Counted from the first letter of the stretch, positions 7,976 through 16,016 are shown. The stretch is DNA of 52,367 bases from Haloterrigena salina JCM 13891 (GCF_000337495.1 NZ_AOIS01000037.1:169897-222263); one strand, 5' to 3'. Notes: generated by a model from the letters alone, not told the origin. Program-made: numbers and translations.

Positions 7976-8947
7976 TTACGCCGGGGCTGCCGTGTCGGAG
8001 GCCTCGAGCAGTTCCTTGTAGCGGTTGCGGATCGTGACCTCGGAGATGCTGGCGACTTCGCTGACGTCGTTCTGGGTGACCTTCTCGTTGGTCAGCAGGG
8101 CGGCGGCGTAGACCGCGGCGGCCGCGAGGCCGACCGGCGACTTGCCGCTGTGGACGCCCTCCTGACGGGCCGACTCGAGCAGCTCGCGGGCCATGCGCTC
8201 GGTCTCGTCCGAGAGGTCGAGGTCGCTGACGAACCGCGGCACGTAGTGTTCGGGATCGGCCGGCTTGACTTCGAGGCCGAGTTCCCGGATGATGTACCGG
8301 TACGTGCGGGTCAGCTCCATCTTCTCGACGCGGCTGACGGCCGAGATCTCGTCTAAGCTACGCGGCGTGCCGGCCTGTCGTGCGGCGGCGTACAGCGAGG
8401 CCGTCGCGACGCCCTCGATCGAACGGCCCGGCAGCAGGTCCTCCTCGAGTGCGCGGCGGTAGATCACGCTGGCGGTCTCGCGGACGTTCTCCGGGAGGCC
8501 GAGCGCGCTCGCCATCCGATCGATCTCGCCCAGCGCCTGCTTGAGGTTTCGCTCCTTGGAGTCGCGGGTGCGGAATCGCTCGTTCCAGGTGCGGAGGCGC
8601 TGCATCTTCTGGCGCTGGCGACTCGAGAGGGCCCGCCCGTAGGCGTCCTTGTCCTGCCAGCCGATGTTCGTCGAGAGGCCCTGGTCGTGCATCATGTTCG
8701 TCGTCGGCGCGCCGACGCGGGACTTCTCGTCCTTCTCGGCGGCGTCGAAGGCCCGCCACTCGGGGCCGCGGTCGATCTCGTCTTCCTCGACGACGAGACC
8801 GCAGTCTTCACAGACCGTCTCGGCGTGTTCGGCGTCCGATACGACTCGGCCGCCACACTCGGGGCAGCGCTCTTGCTCTCCCGACTGTTCGGTCGTTTCC
8901 TCGCTCTCCGTCTCGCCTGAGTACGTTTTGATTGTGGTGTCTGTCAT
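7976..8947 (-). CDS. tfb: transcription initiation factor IIB (TFB)
   Basis: TFB bridges TBP on the TATA box and RNA polymerase and reads the BRE. The 323-residue protein has the N-terminal zinc ribbon with Cys28, Cys31, Cys46 and Cys49, the B-finger/reader region with RVGAPTTNMMHDQGLSTNIG and the linker RQRQKMQRLRTWNERFR. Two cyclin folds follow at about 125-215 and 220-312, the second with the helix-turn-helix NDVSEVASISEVTIRNRYKE that contacts BRE. Haloarchaea carry several TFB paralogues, so the paralogue number cannot be given. A strong BRE/TATA promoter precedes it at 9041-9057. Confidence 0.97.
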   Translation of the reverse strand: MTDTTIKTYSGETESEETTEQSGEQERCPECGGRVVSDAEHAETVCEDCGLVVEEDEIDRGPEWRAFDAAEKDEKSRVGAPTTNMMHDQGLSTNIGWQDKDAYGRALSSRQRQKMQRLRTWNERFRTRDSKERNLKQALGEIDRMASALGLPENVRETASVIYRRALEEDLLPGRSIEGVATASLYAAARQAGTPRSLDEISAVSRVEKMELTRTYRYIIRELGLEVKPADPEHYVPRFVSDLDLSDETERMARELLESARQEGVHSGKSPVGLAAAAVYAAALLTNEKVTQNDVSEVASISEVTIRNRYKELLEASDTAAPA

Positions 8948-9351
8948 GGTGTATGTATCGGGTGCGTTACTCGGGGCTCCCGGGTGGGGTAACCAGAAGA
9001 AACCCGGTCGCCTCAGCTAACATAGAGTAAGGCCGTGAACCATATAAAGGTTTCGCCTGTCTTATAAACTGTTCGGATTTTCTATTATATATGTTGCGGT
9101 TATATTGCTGTTACTCGTGTGGATTTTAGGGGTGTCGCGACGACGCCCTCCGCCGACGGTCCGGCAGTGTGAGTTACCCGCCGACGAACTCGGCCCGACT
9201 CGGTCGGCGCGTCCCATCACCATCGCGGTCGACCCTACAACAGCGAGCTACAGAAGTGTAGTGTCCAACTGTATTGGTACCGCGTCTCGCCGTCCGCGCT
9301 CCGTTTCCTCGCCCTCGAAGCCGACGCGGCTCGCTGGCCGCGAGCGGACCG
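8948..9351. other. 404-nt intergenic region with the tfb promoter and leader
   Basis: The stretch carries the leftward tfb promoter, an untranslated leader of roughly 70 nt and a very AT-rich block at about 9061-9110 upstream of the promoter. From about 9120 to 9351 the sequence is GC-rich and non-coding on both strands as far as I can judge. Confidence 0.55.
9041..9057 (-). promoter_or_regulatory. BRE/TATA promoter of tfb
   Basis: On the minus strand the sequence reads GCGAAACCTTTATATG: a purine-rich BRE (GCGAAA) directly followed by the TATA element CTTTATATG. This is a near-ideal haloarchaeal core promoter. Transcription would begin near 9017, giving a leader of about 70 nt before the ATG at 8947. 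Confidence 0.7.
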
Positions 9352-9636
9352 CTAGACCGTAAATAGGTGACCCTCAGTCGGCACGTCGAACAGGCCGACT
9401 CGAGCGCCCGCGTCGAGCCACGCGTGGCCGTAGGAGAACGACGCCAGCGCGTTGACGAGATCGTCTTCCTCGCGGAAGTGACGACCGTCCTCGAGGTACG
9501 ACGACGCCATCTCGTAACATTCGGCCGCCGCCTCGGCCATCGGGGTCCCCTCCGGCGGCGCGACCGACGCCGCCTCGAGGGCCTCCGCGAGCAACTCGCC
9601 GTAGCGATCCGTCTTCTCCTCGAGATCCGCAGCCAT
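9352..9636 (-). CDS. DUF357-like helical protein
   Basis: The 94-residue product begins MAADLEEKTDRYGELLAEAL and is almost entirely helical. The segment ECYEMASSYLEDGRHFREEDDLVNALASFSYGHAWLDAGARVGLF matches the archaeal DUF357 pattern (length, 'Y..DG.HF...DLVNALA.FSYGHAWLDAG'). The family has no known activity. The ATG at 9636 is chosen because upstream codons lose coding character. Confidence 0.85.
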   Translation of the reverse strand: MAADLEEKTDRYGELLAEALEAASVAPPEGTPMAEAAAECYEMASSYLEDGRHFREEDDLVNALASFSYGHAWLDAGARVGLFDVPTEGHLFTV

Positions 9637-9893
9637 GGTCGATACTCGTCGGTCGAGACCGTAAGTGCGTTGTCTCGCTCGGCCGTCGGCGGCGAATCGG
9701 CGACAGATGGACGCCGGGGGTCGCCTTCCACTATCGCCTACGAGAAAGCGGAGTCGGGACTCGACGCCGCGCCACCGTCGGCAGCGCCGGCACGGCGAGT
9801 GCGACCGACACCGATGGTAACCGGGAAGAAACGATCGGAAACAACAGTATAACGACCGCATAGGTATCACGCGACGACTCGTCTCCGTCGCCA

Positions 9894-11189
9894 GTGCGAC
9901 TACTGCAGGTGTTCGTCCCGGCCGAAACGCGGGACGCAGCGCTCGACGTGCTCGAGGACGAGGGCCTCGATTACGTTCGAACGAACGAGAGCAGCGACCG
10001 AGGGGAGGGCGAACTCGTCACGTTCCCGATCCCGACGCAGGCGGTCGACAGCGTGCTCACGTCGCTGCGCGAGGCCGGCGTCGATGACGACTTCATCGTC
10101 GTCTCCTCGATCGAGACGGCCCGGACGCCGCGAATCGAGGAGCTCGAGGAACGGTACGTCAACGGACAGGAGGAAGACGACAGCATCGCCCGCGAGGAGA
10201 TCCGCACGCGGGCGCTGAACATGATGCCCGGTCGCGTCACCTACTACGTGATGACGGTCCTGAGCGCGATCGTCGCGACGGCGGGCTTGCTGCTGGACTC
10301 GCCGGCGATCGTCGTCGGCTCGATGGTGATCGCGCCGCAGGTCAGCGCCGCGCTGACGGGGACCGTCGGCCTCGTGCTCGACGACCGCGACATGATCGCC
10401 GGCGGACTCACCTCGCTGGCGATGGGGCTCGTCGTCGCCATCGCCAGCGCCTTCGCCTTCGCGTGGCTGGTCCGGTCCGGCGGGGTCGTTCCCTCGACGA
10501 TCGACATCACGGCCATCGTGCAGGTCCAGAACCGGATCTCGCCGGGGCTGCTCGCGCTCGTAGTCGGCGTCTGTGCCGGCGCCGCCGGTGCGTTCGGCCT
10601 CGCGACGGCGATCCCCGTCTCGCTGGTCGGCGTGATGATCGCCGTCGCGCTCATCCCGGCGGCCGCGGCGGTCGGCATCGGGCTGGCCTGGGGCGAGACG
10701 ACCGTCGCCGTCGGCGCCGGCGCGCTGGTCGCCGTCAACGCCACGTCGATCCTCTTCGCCGGCCTCGCGGTCTTCTGGTATCTGGGCTATCGGCCCGACG
10801 GCTGGACGCGGGGATCGCTCCGGGCCAACGTCCCCGGCGAGTGGCTCGACACCCTCCTCATCGCCGCCGTCGTCGGCATGCTCGTCTTCGCCGCCGGTGG
10901 GTTGGTCATCGGCCAGTACGTAAGCCATCAGAACGCCGTCAACGACGAGGTGCGGACCGTCCTCGAGGACGAGGCGTACGACGACCTCGAACTCGTCGAG
11001 GTGCGCGCCGAGTTCGTCGGCCCCGGAACCGACGGTGAGTCGGCGGTCACCGTCGTCGTCCAGCGACCCGCCGACGTTCCGTATCCGACACTCGTCCCGA
11101 CCCTCGAGGCCGGCCTCGAGGACCGGACCGAGCGCGACGTGGCCGTGACCGTCGAGTTCGTCGAGAGCGGGGCCCCACAGGCCTCGTAG
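9894..11189 (+). CDS. DUF389 / TIGR00341 family membrane protein
   Basis: A 431-residue protein with a soluble N-terminal domain of about 105 residues (MRLLQVFVPAETRDAALDVL...), five or six membrane helices between about 115 and 350, and a C-terminal soluble domain. The hydrophobic core has the family block SPAIVVGSMVIAPQVSAALTGTVGLVLDD, typical of DUF389 proteins. Their function is unknown, although they are sometimes called hydrophobic domain proteins. Translation starts at GTG 9894; the family N-terminus MRLLQV fits. A TATA-like AGTATAACG lies about 45 nt upstream. Confidence 0.85.
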   Translation: MRLLQVFVPAETRDAALDVLEDEGLDYVRTNESSDRGEGELVTFPIPTQAVDSVLTSLREAGVDDDFIVVSSIETARTPRIEELEERYVNGQEEDDSIAREEIRTRALNMMPGRVTYYVMTVLSAIVATAGLLLDSPAIVVGSMVIAPQVSAALTGTVGLVLDDRDMIAGGLTSLAMGLVVAIASAFAFAWLVRSGGVVPSTIDITAIVQVQNRISPGLLALVVGVCAGAAGAFGLATAIPVSLVGVMIAVALIPAAAAVGIGLAWGETTVAVGAGALVAVNATSILFAGLAVFWYLGYRPDGWTRGSLRANVPGEWLDTLLIAAVVGMLVFAAGGLVIGQYVSHQNAVNDEVRTVLEDEAYDDLELVEVRAEFVGPGTDGESAVTVVVQRPADVPYPTLVPTLEAGLEDRTERDVAVTVEFVESGAPQAS

Positions 11190-11346
11190 TGGGAAGCGGA
11201 CCCCACGAGCCTCGTAGTCAATAGCGAGGTGCGAGACGCCTCGCGACCGCGAGCGGAGATCGGCCGACGGCGGCGACGCGTCACAGCAACCGCTCGAGAT
11301 TGCTGAGAACGCAAGGGGTTTAGGCGCTCTATCCCAACCCTGATAC

Positions 11347-12675
11347 ATGAGCGAACAGCCTCGAGTCGAGATCTATACCAAGGAGGACTGTCCGTACTGC
11401 GAGAAGGCCAAGGACCTGTTCGATAGCAAGGACGTCGAGTACGAGACGTACAACGTCACGGGCGACGACGACCTCTTCGAGGAGATGGTCGAGCGCGCCG
11501 ACGGTCGCAAGACCGCACCCGAAGTGTTCATCGACGACGAACTCATCGGCGGCTGGGACGACACCAGCGCGCTCGACGAGACCGGCGAACTGGACGAGAA
11601 GCTCGGCATCGCGGACGATACCGAGGACGGCGAGGTCCTCGAGCACCGCAAACTGATCATCGCCGGCACCGGGATCGCCGGCCTCACCGCCGCGATCTAC
11701 GCCGGCCGATCGAACAACGAGCCGCTGGTCATCGAGGGCGACGAGCCCGGCGGCCAGCTCACCCTCACCACGGACGTCGCGAACTACCCCGGCTTCCCCG
11801 AGGGGATCAGCGGGCCCGAACTGGTCAACAACATGAAAGAGCAGGCCACACAGTTCGGCGCTGAACTGGAGAACGGCATCATCGAGTCCGTCGATTCGGA
11901 CCAGCGGCCGTTCCGCGTCGAGTTGACCAACGGCGACGTCTACACCGCCGACGCCGTCATCGCCGCCTCAGGCGCCAGCGCTCGGACGCTCGGCATCCCC
12001 GGCGAGGACGAACTCATGGGCTACGGGCTCTCGACCTGCGCGACCTGTGACGGCGCGTTCTTCCGCGGCGAGGACATGCTCGTCGTCGGCGGCGGCGACG
12101 CCGCCATGGAGGAGGCCACCTTCCTGACAAAATTTGCTGACACCGTCTACATCGCCCACCGCCGCGACGAGTTCCGCGCCGAGGACTACTGGGTCGACCG
12201 CGTCGAGGAGAAGGTCGAGGAAGGGGAGATCGAGATCATGAAAAACACCGAGGTCATCGAGCTCCACGGCTCCCAGGAGGAGGGCGTCGACCACGTCACT
12301 CTCGTCGAGAACGACCAGGGCCACCCCACCGATCGACTCGACGATCCCGAGACCGAGGAATTCGACTTCGACGTCGGCGCCGTCTTCTTCGCGATCGGCC
12401 ACACGCCAAACACCGACTACCTCGAGGGCACCGGCGTCGAGATGGACGCCGACGGCTACCTGAAGACGAAGGGCGGCGACGGCGGCGGCCAGACCGAGAC
12501 CCACGTCCCCGGCATCTTCGGCGCCGGCGACGTCGTCGACTACCACTACCAGCAGGCCGTGACGGCCGCCGGCATGGGTTCGAAGGCCGCGCTGGACGCC
12601 GACGAGTATCTGGAGGACCTCGAGCGCGCCGACTCGAGTATCGAAGAAGTCGAACCGGCCGCGGCCGACGACTGA
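11347..12675 (+). CDS. glutaredoxin-thioredoxin reductase fusion protein
   Basis: One polypeptide of 442 residues joins two redox modules. Residues 1-85 are a glutaredoxin fold with the active-site C15-P-Y-C18 and the TAPEVFIDDELIGG segment that includes the cis-Pro region. An acidic linker (86-100) leads to a thioredoxin reductase: the FAD-binding AGTGIAG at 106-112, the redox pair C231-A-T-C234, the NADPH-binding GGGDAA at 248-253 with HRRDEFRA at 271-278, and the FAD-binding GIFGAGDV near the C-terminus. The HRR motif favours NADPH. The enzyme presumably reduces its own glutaredoxin domain or a separate thioredoxin. A TATA-like GTTTAGGC at 11318 gives a near-leaderless ATG at 11347. Confidence 0.93.
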   Translation: MSEQPRVEIYTKEDCPYCEKAKDLFDSKDVEYETYNVTGDDDLFEEMVERADGRKTAPEVFIDDELIGGWDDTSALDETGELDEKLGIADDTEDGEVLEHRKLIIAGTGIAGLTAAIYAGRSNNEPLVIEGDEPGGQLTLTTDVANYPGFPEGISGPELVNNMKEQATQFGAELENGIIESVDSDQRPFRVELTNGDVYTADAVIAASGASARTLGIPGEDELMGYGLSTCATCDGAFFRGEDMLVVGGGDAAMEEATFLTKFADTVYIAHRRDEFRAEDYWVDRVEEKVEEGEIEIMKNTEVIELHGSQEEGVDHVTLVENDQGHPTDRLDDPETEEFDFDVGAVFFAIGHTPNTDYLEGTGVEMDADGYLKTKGGDGGGQTETHVPGIFGAGDVVDYHYQQAVTAAGMGSKAALDADEYLEDLERADSSIEEVEPAAADD

Positions 12676-12941
12676 GCCACGGCGTTCAACGCGCGCCGGC
12701 TAACGCTCGAGTACGAGGCGGAGATATCGGAGTACGTCGATTCTGTTTTTTCACCGGCCGAAGCGTCAGTATCCGGTCGCGCTCGAGCGCGCTCATAGGG
12801 AACGACCTGGAGAGTGAGCCGGATTCGGCGGATAGCGTGCCCGAAGCACCCGTGAGGACGACGATCGGACCGAGCGGTCGCAGAACGGGATCGATCCGTT
12901 GAGAGGAAAAGACTACATGCACACCGATAGGCAGTAAAGAC

Positions 12942-13190
12942 GTGACATCGATCGCACCGCTGTTCGTCCCGACGCCCGGGGCCCCGGAACTGCTGATCAT
13001 CGTCGGGGTCGCGATCCTGCTGTTCGGCGCACAGAAGATCCCGAAACTCGCGCGATCCATCGGCGAATCGACCGGCGAGTTCAAGAAAGGCCAGGCGAAA
13101 GTCGAGCAGGAACTCGAGGAGTACCGAAACGACGCCGCTGCCGCCGCCCCCGACGTCGAGACGGAGACGGCGACCGAGACGCAGTCGTAA
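12942..13190 (+). CDS. tatA: twin-arginine translocase subunit TatA
   Basis: TatA forms the protein-conducting part of the Tat pathway, which carries most haloarchaeal exported proteins in folded form. The 82-residue product has one short N-terminal membrane helix (ELLIIVGVAILLFG), the family hinge FGAQKIPKLARSIGES with its Phe-Gly, an amphipathic helix and an acidic low-complexity tail. Translation starts at GTG 12942, just after an AGTAAAGAC spot. Several Tat substrates lie in this window: the two beta-propeller proteins and the ABC binding protein. Confidence 0.93.
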   Translation: MTSIAPLFVPTPGAPELLIIVGVAILLFGAQKIPKLARSIGESTGEFKKGQAKVEQELEEYRNDAAAAAPDVETETATETQS

Positions 13191-13253
13191 TCTCGCGCTC
13201 GAGAACGGCCGTCGTCGATCGGCCGTCCCATTTCCTCGCGTCCAATATCATTT

Positions 13254-13277
13254 ACACCCTCGCGTTTGCGAGGGTGT
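13254..13277. other. perfect 10-bp hairpin with GTTT loop
   Basis: ACACCCTCGC at 13254-13263 and GCGAGGGTGT at 13268-13277 are exact inverted repeats separated by GTTT. It lies 64 nt after tatA and 120 nt from the end of the facing gene at 13397, so it could act as a shared, bidirectional transcription end or RNA-stabilising structure. No T-run follows directly, so a classical terminator is not proven. Confidence 0.55.
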
Positions 13278-13396
13278 GCTCCATCGAACGCAGCCTCGGC
13301 ACTCGCCGGCGCGCTCGAGCGGTAGCCTGTTCCAACAACTCGAGAGCGAACGGCGACGACTCGAGCGCGTCGCCGTGAAAAACGGTTCGCAGCCGC

Positions 13397-13573
13397 TCAG
13401 ACGTGGAGTTCGCCGACCTCGCGTTCCGTCTCGGTTTCGCGAACCGCGCCGTCGCCGCCGGAGAGTTCGCGATACGTCGAACAGTTCGGACAGCCGTGGA
13501 CCTCGTCGTTCACGCCGAACACCCGAACGAAGTCGCTCGTCACGTACGCGTCGCAGTTGCCACACCTTGGCAT
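13397..13573 (-). CDS. small two-CxxC zinc-finger protein (DUF7563-like)
   Basis: A 58-residue protein, MPRCGNCDAYVTSDFVRVFG at its start, with a second cysteine pair in VHGCPNCSTYRELSGG. The four cysteines (C4, C7, C28, C31) should bind one zinc ion. Small haloarchaeal proteins with this exact opening are familiar as hypothetical DUF7563-type proteins; no function is known. The acidic/Glu-rich tail is typical. It lies next to the replication origin. Confidence 0.85.
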   Translation of the reverse strand: MPRCGNCDAYVTSDFVRVFGVNDEVHGCPNCSTYRELSGGDGAVRETETEREVGELHV

Positions 13574-13652
13574 GAGTTACGTCACGCATTCGAGCAAGCG
13601 CCGATAAACATATCGGTGGTTTTCATAAGTTGTTGATGGGAGTAGCTGGAAG

Positions 13653-13862
13653 CTAGTGACTGTCTGTTCGGGTGTACTCGAGCGCGACGATACACCGAGG
13701 CCGTTCTGCTGCCGGGAGGAACGCGCCGACGTCAGGACTTTGTGAGTGACCCGAGGCGTACCGCTCTTGCCACTCGCGCACAGCGACTCCGGCGAAGACT
13801 TTGGCGCAACACCAGTCGTCGGTTCGGCTCGAGCGATCGGGACGGAGAACGACGACGGGCAC
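13653..13862 (-). CDS. possible 69-residue protein beside the origin (uncertain)
   Basis: A frame opening with GTG at 13862 and ending at 13653 has GC3-rich codons and a protein-like composition, for example DDWCCAKVFAGVAVREWQER and AAERPRCIVALEY. Its GTG lies inside the first ORB, and the same frame is open far upstream, so the true start is unclear and it may be a gene remnant. I do not recognise a family. Confidence 0.35.
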   Translation of the reverse strand: MPVVVLRPDRSSRTDDWCCAKVFAGVAVREWQERYASGHSQSPDVGAFLPAAERPRCIVALEYTRTDSH

Positions 13863-13881
13863 ACCCCTCGTTTTCAGTGAA
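13861..13881 (-). repeat. origin recognition box ORB-A
   Basis: A complete copy of the 21-bp repeat whose core is TTCACTGAAAACGAGGGG followed by TGT, here on the minus strand. It combines the dyad element and G-string of haloarchaeal Orc1/Cdc6 binding sites. Confidence 0.9.
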
Positions 13882-13987
13882 AACGAAAATCCGTGGGTGC
13901 GAAGATTGAGCCGTAGTATAAAGAAAATGCTGAGCGAAAGCGACGCTCGCTGAAGCACATTTTCAGCGTCTGTGAACACACAACCAC

Positions 13988-14023
13988 ACTACTACTTTAC
14001 CGATACAATAAATAATATAATAA
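13988..14023. other. AT-rich duplex-unwinding region
   Basis: A run of almost pure A/T (for example ACAATAAATAATATAATAA at 14004-14022) sits between the inverted ORBs A and B in otherwise GC-rich DNA. Its position is that expected of the origin melting site. Confidence 0.75.
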
Positions 14024-14078
14024 CGCGATCAAGGGACTCGAGCCGAGAGCGGATCACGTATCCCCACTTACGCGGCCG

Positions 14079-14099
14079 TTCACTGAAAACGAGGGGTGT
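14079..14099 (+). repeat. origin recognition box ORB-B
   Basis: Exact 21-bp copy of the repeat on the plus strand, forming an inverted pair with ORB-A across the AT-rich region. Confidence 0.9.
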
Positions 14100-14163
14100 G
14101 TGTGCCGTCGTCGTCCGCGACCCGATCAGTGAGTCACTCACTCTCGTGGCCCGTCTCGAGCCT

Positions 14164-14180
14164 TTCACTGAAAATCCGGT
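14164..14180 (+). repeat. degenerate ORB lacking the G-string, at the orc1 promoter
   Basis: TTCACTGAAAATCCGG keeps the first twelve bases of the ORB but has lost CGAGGGG. It lies directly upstream of the TATA-like element of orc1. Confidence 0.65.
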
Positions 14181-14187
14181 TCGGTGC

Positions 14188-14195
14188 GTTTATCA
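14188..14195 (+). promoter_or_regulatory. TATA element of orc1/cdc6
   Basis: GTTTATCA at 14188-14195 lies about 25 nt before the chosen start at 14220, so the transcript would be essentially leaderless, a common haloarchaeal arrangement. Confidence 0.5.
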
Positions 14196-14219
14196 CTCGC
14201 GTCGGGAAAGTCTTGGTTA

Positions 14220-15503
14220 ATGGGAACTGATCCGATCCCGACGCCCTCGATCGAGGAACTCCAGGACGATCCGATGGCGGACGGAACGACGTCTATCTTC
14301 CGTCGTCGGGAACTCCTCCGGCCCCAGCACGTGCCCCAGAAGGACCGCATCGTCGGCCGCGACCGCGAGATCGAGACCGTCGAGGCGCTACTCAAACCGG
14401 CGGCCTTCGGCGATCCGCCCGAGAGCGGCTTTCTCTTCGGGAAGACGGGGACCGGTAAGTCGCTCGTCGCCAAACACGTCACCGGCCGCGCACGCGGCAT
14501 CGCCCAGATGCAGGAGACCGATCTGACGGCCGCGTACGTCGACTGCGATCAGTACAACACGGAGACGCGAGCCGCCCGCAAGATGGCCTTCGAGGTCCGG
14601 GACGCGATCGATCCCGACCGCTACATCCCCAAGGACGGCGTCGGCGCGAGTCGCTACTACGACGCGCTCTGGGACGGGGACGGCCTCCTCCACGACTCGG
14701 ACTCGCTGATCGTGATCTTAGACGAGATCGACAAACTCGGCGACGACACCGCCGAAATTCTCTCGAAACTCTCCCGCTCCGAGGAGGCCGGCAAGACGGG
14801 CTGTTACATTGCGGTCGTCGCGATCAGCAACAAGACCGACTACACCGACGCGCCCGACGAGCGCGTCGCCTCGAGTTTCCAGGACGATCCGATCATCTTC
14901 CCGCCCTACGACGCGACCCAACTGCAGGCGATCCTCGAGCGCCGCAAGGACGCGTTCAAGGACGGCGTCCTCGAACCGGGCGTGATCGAACTGGCCTCGG
15001 CACTCGCCGCCCGCGATCACGGCGACGCCCGCCGGGCGCTGGATATCCTCCGCTCGGCCGGCAAACTCGCGGAGAAGGACGGCAGCGAGCGAGTCACCGA
15101 AGACCACGTGCGCAAAGCCGACGAGTACAGCGACCTCAACCGCTCCATTCAGGTCATCAAGAACGGGACGCCCCACTCTCGCTACGCCCTCTACGCGCTG
15201 GCGTACCTGACGAAGTCCAAACTCTCGGATTCCTTCTCGACGGGCGAAGTCTACGACACCTACTGCGTCATCGCCGACGTCGTCGCCGGCGAGTCGCTGA
15301 CCCACCAGCGGGTCCTCGATCTGATGAAGAAGTGGACGCTGCCGGAGATCACCGAGAGCCGACACACCGGCGGCGGCAAGGGACAGGGCAGCTACCGGAC
15401 CCACCGCCTACTGCACGATCCCGACGTCGTGATGAGCGCCTGCCTCGAGTCTACGAGCGACCAGCGCAACGTTCTAGACGCCCTCTCCGAATCCTCGATA
15501 TAA
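14220..15503 (+). CDS. orc1: origin initiator protein Orc1/Cdc6
   Basis: This AAA+ ATPase binds ORBs, melts the origin and loads the MCM helicase. The 427-residue protein has an N-terminal region with FRRRELLRPQHVPQKDRIVG, Walker A GKTGTGKS at 74-81, Walker B LIVILDEID at 163-171, sensor AISNKTDY, and sensor 2 with GDARRALDILRSAG. A C-terminal winged helix (about 310-410) contains the TGEVYDTYC and GGGKGQGSYRTHRL stretch likely to contact the G-string. The ATG at 14220 is chosen over a GTG at 14184 because it fits the TATA spacing. ORBs on both sides place it as the cognate initiator of this origin. Confidence 0.97.
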   Translation: MGTDPIPTPSIEELQDDPMADGTTSIFRRRELLRPQHVPQKDRIVGRDREIETVEALLKPAAFGDPPESGFLFGKTGTGKSLVAKHVTGRARGIAQMQETDLTAAYVDCDQYNTETRAARKMAFEVRDAIDPDRYIPKDGVGASRYYDALWDGDGLLHDSDSLIVILDEIDKLGDDTAEILSKLSRSEEAGKTGCYIAVVAISNKTDYTDAPDERVASSFQDDPIIFPPYDATQLQAILERRKDAFKDGVLEPGVIELASALAARDHGDARRALDILRSAGKLAEKDGSERVTEDHVRKADEYSDLNRSIQVIKNGTPHSRYALYALAYLTKSKLSDSFSTGEVYDTYCVIADVVAGESLTHQRVLDLMKKWTLPEITESRHTGGGKGQGSYRTHRLLHDPDVVMSACLESTSDQRNVLDALSESSI

Positions 15504-15532
15504 CAACGTCCCGCTGCTGCTTGTCGGCGCTT

Positions 15533-15553
15533 TTCACTGAAAACGAGGGGTGT
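15533..15553 (+). repeat. origin recognition box ORB-C
   Basis: Complete 21-bp ORB copy 30 nt after the orc1 stop codon, plus orientation. Confidence 0.9.
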
Positions 15554-15609
15554 CCGATTGATCCGGCCGCTGTGAGGGCGGTCCCGTTTCATCGCGGCTC
15601 CGAACTCGC

Positions 15610-15630
15610 TTCACTGAAAACGAGGGGTGT
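15610..15630 (+). repeat. origin recognition box ORB-D
   Basis: Complete 21-bp ORB copy, plus orientation, identical in core to ORB-B and ORB-C. Confidence 0.9.
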
Positions 15631-15663
15631 CTGCCGGCCCCGCGACGTTCCGAAAGCAACCGA

Positions 15664-15684
15664 TTCACTGAAAACGAGGGGTGT
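15664..15684 (+). repeat. origin recognition box ORB-E
   Basis: Complete 21-bp ORB copy, plus orientation; the last of the downstream cluster. Confidence 0.9.
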
Positions 15685-15812
15685 CCCATCGGACCGTCGT
15701 CTCGAGGTCCACCGTCCTCGTCCGCCAAATTCGACAATTCGAAATGACGGCATATATAAGATGTCCAGTAATTCAGCCGACCGTCTTAGTCGGTCGACTG
15801 TCCAGTCGCCGT

Positions 15813-16016
15813 ATGGAACACCGCTACGACGGACCCGAACTGCCCTCGAGTCACGACCGACTCCGCGAGACGACGGCGTGTCGCATCTGTGAATGCGAAA
15901 TCGGGCCTTGCGACCGACGACTGACGTGGCGAGTTCGCGACGGCGCGGACGTGTTCGAGTACCACTACTGCAGCGACGAATGTCTGCAGGCGGCCCGAGA
16001 GAGACACCAACAGTAG
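15813..16016 (+). CDS. small zinc-finger protein (CxxCxC ... CxxxC)
   Basis: A 67-residue protein with TACRICECEIGPCDRR near the middle and FEYHYCSDECLQAARERHQQ at the end. The cysteine layout resembles MYM/FCS-like or TRASH-like zinc fingers, in which the final C-S-x-x-C caps the site. Similar small proteins are widespread in haloarchaea without known function. The ATG at 15813 is chosen because it follows the AT-rich promoter-like segment. Confidence 0.78.
   Translation: MEHRYDGPELPSSHDRLRETTACRICECEIGPCDRRLTWRVRDGADVFEYHYCSDECLQAARERHQQ

Larger units (their letters stand above)
13574..14219. other. oriC: replication origin region upstream of orc1/cdc6
   Basis: This 646-nt stretch holds an inverted pair of complete ORBs (13861-13881 and 14079-14099) on either side of an AT-rich unwinding region at about 13988-14023, plus a degenerate ORB at 14164. 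The G-rich ends of the two ORBs point away from the AT-rich block, as in characterised haloarchaeal origins. Adjacent orc1/cdc6 and three more ORBs behind it complete the arrangement. I infer an active chromosomal origin of the oriC1 type. Confidence 0.88.
15504..15812. other. 309-nt ORB cluster downstream of orc1
   Basis: No gene lies in this stretch. It contains three full ORBs in the same orientation, spaced 77 and 54 nt start to start, and then an AT-rich segment with GCATATATAAGATG near 15750-15763 that probably carries the promoter of the gene at 15813. Confidence 0.75.
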
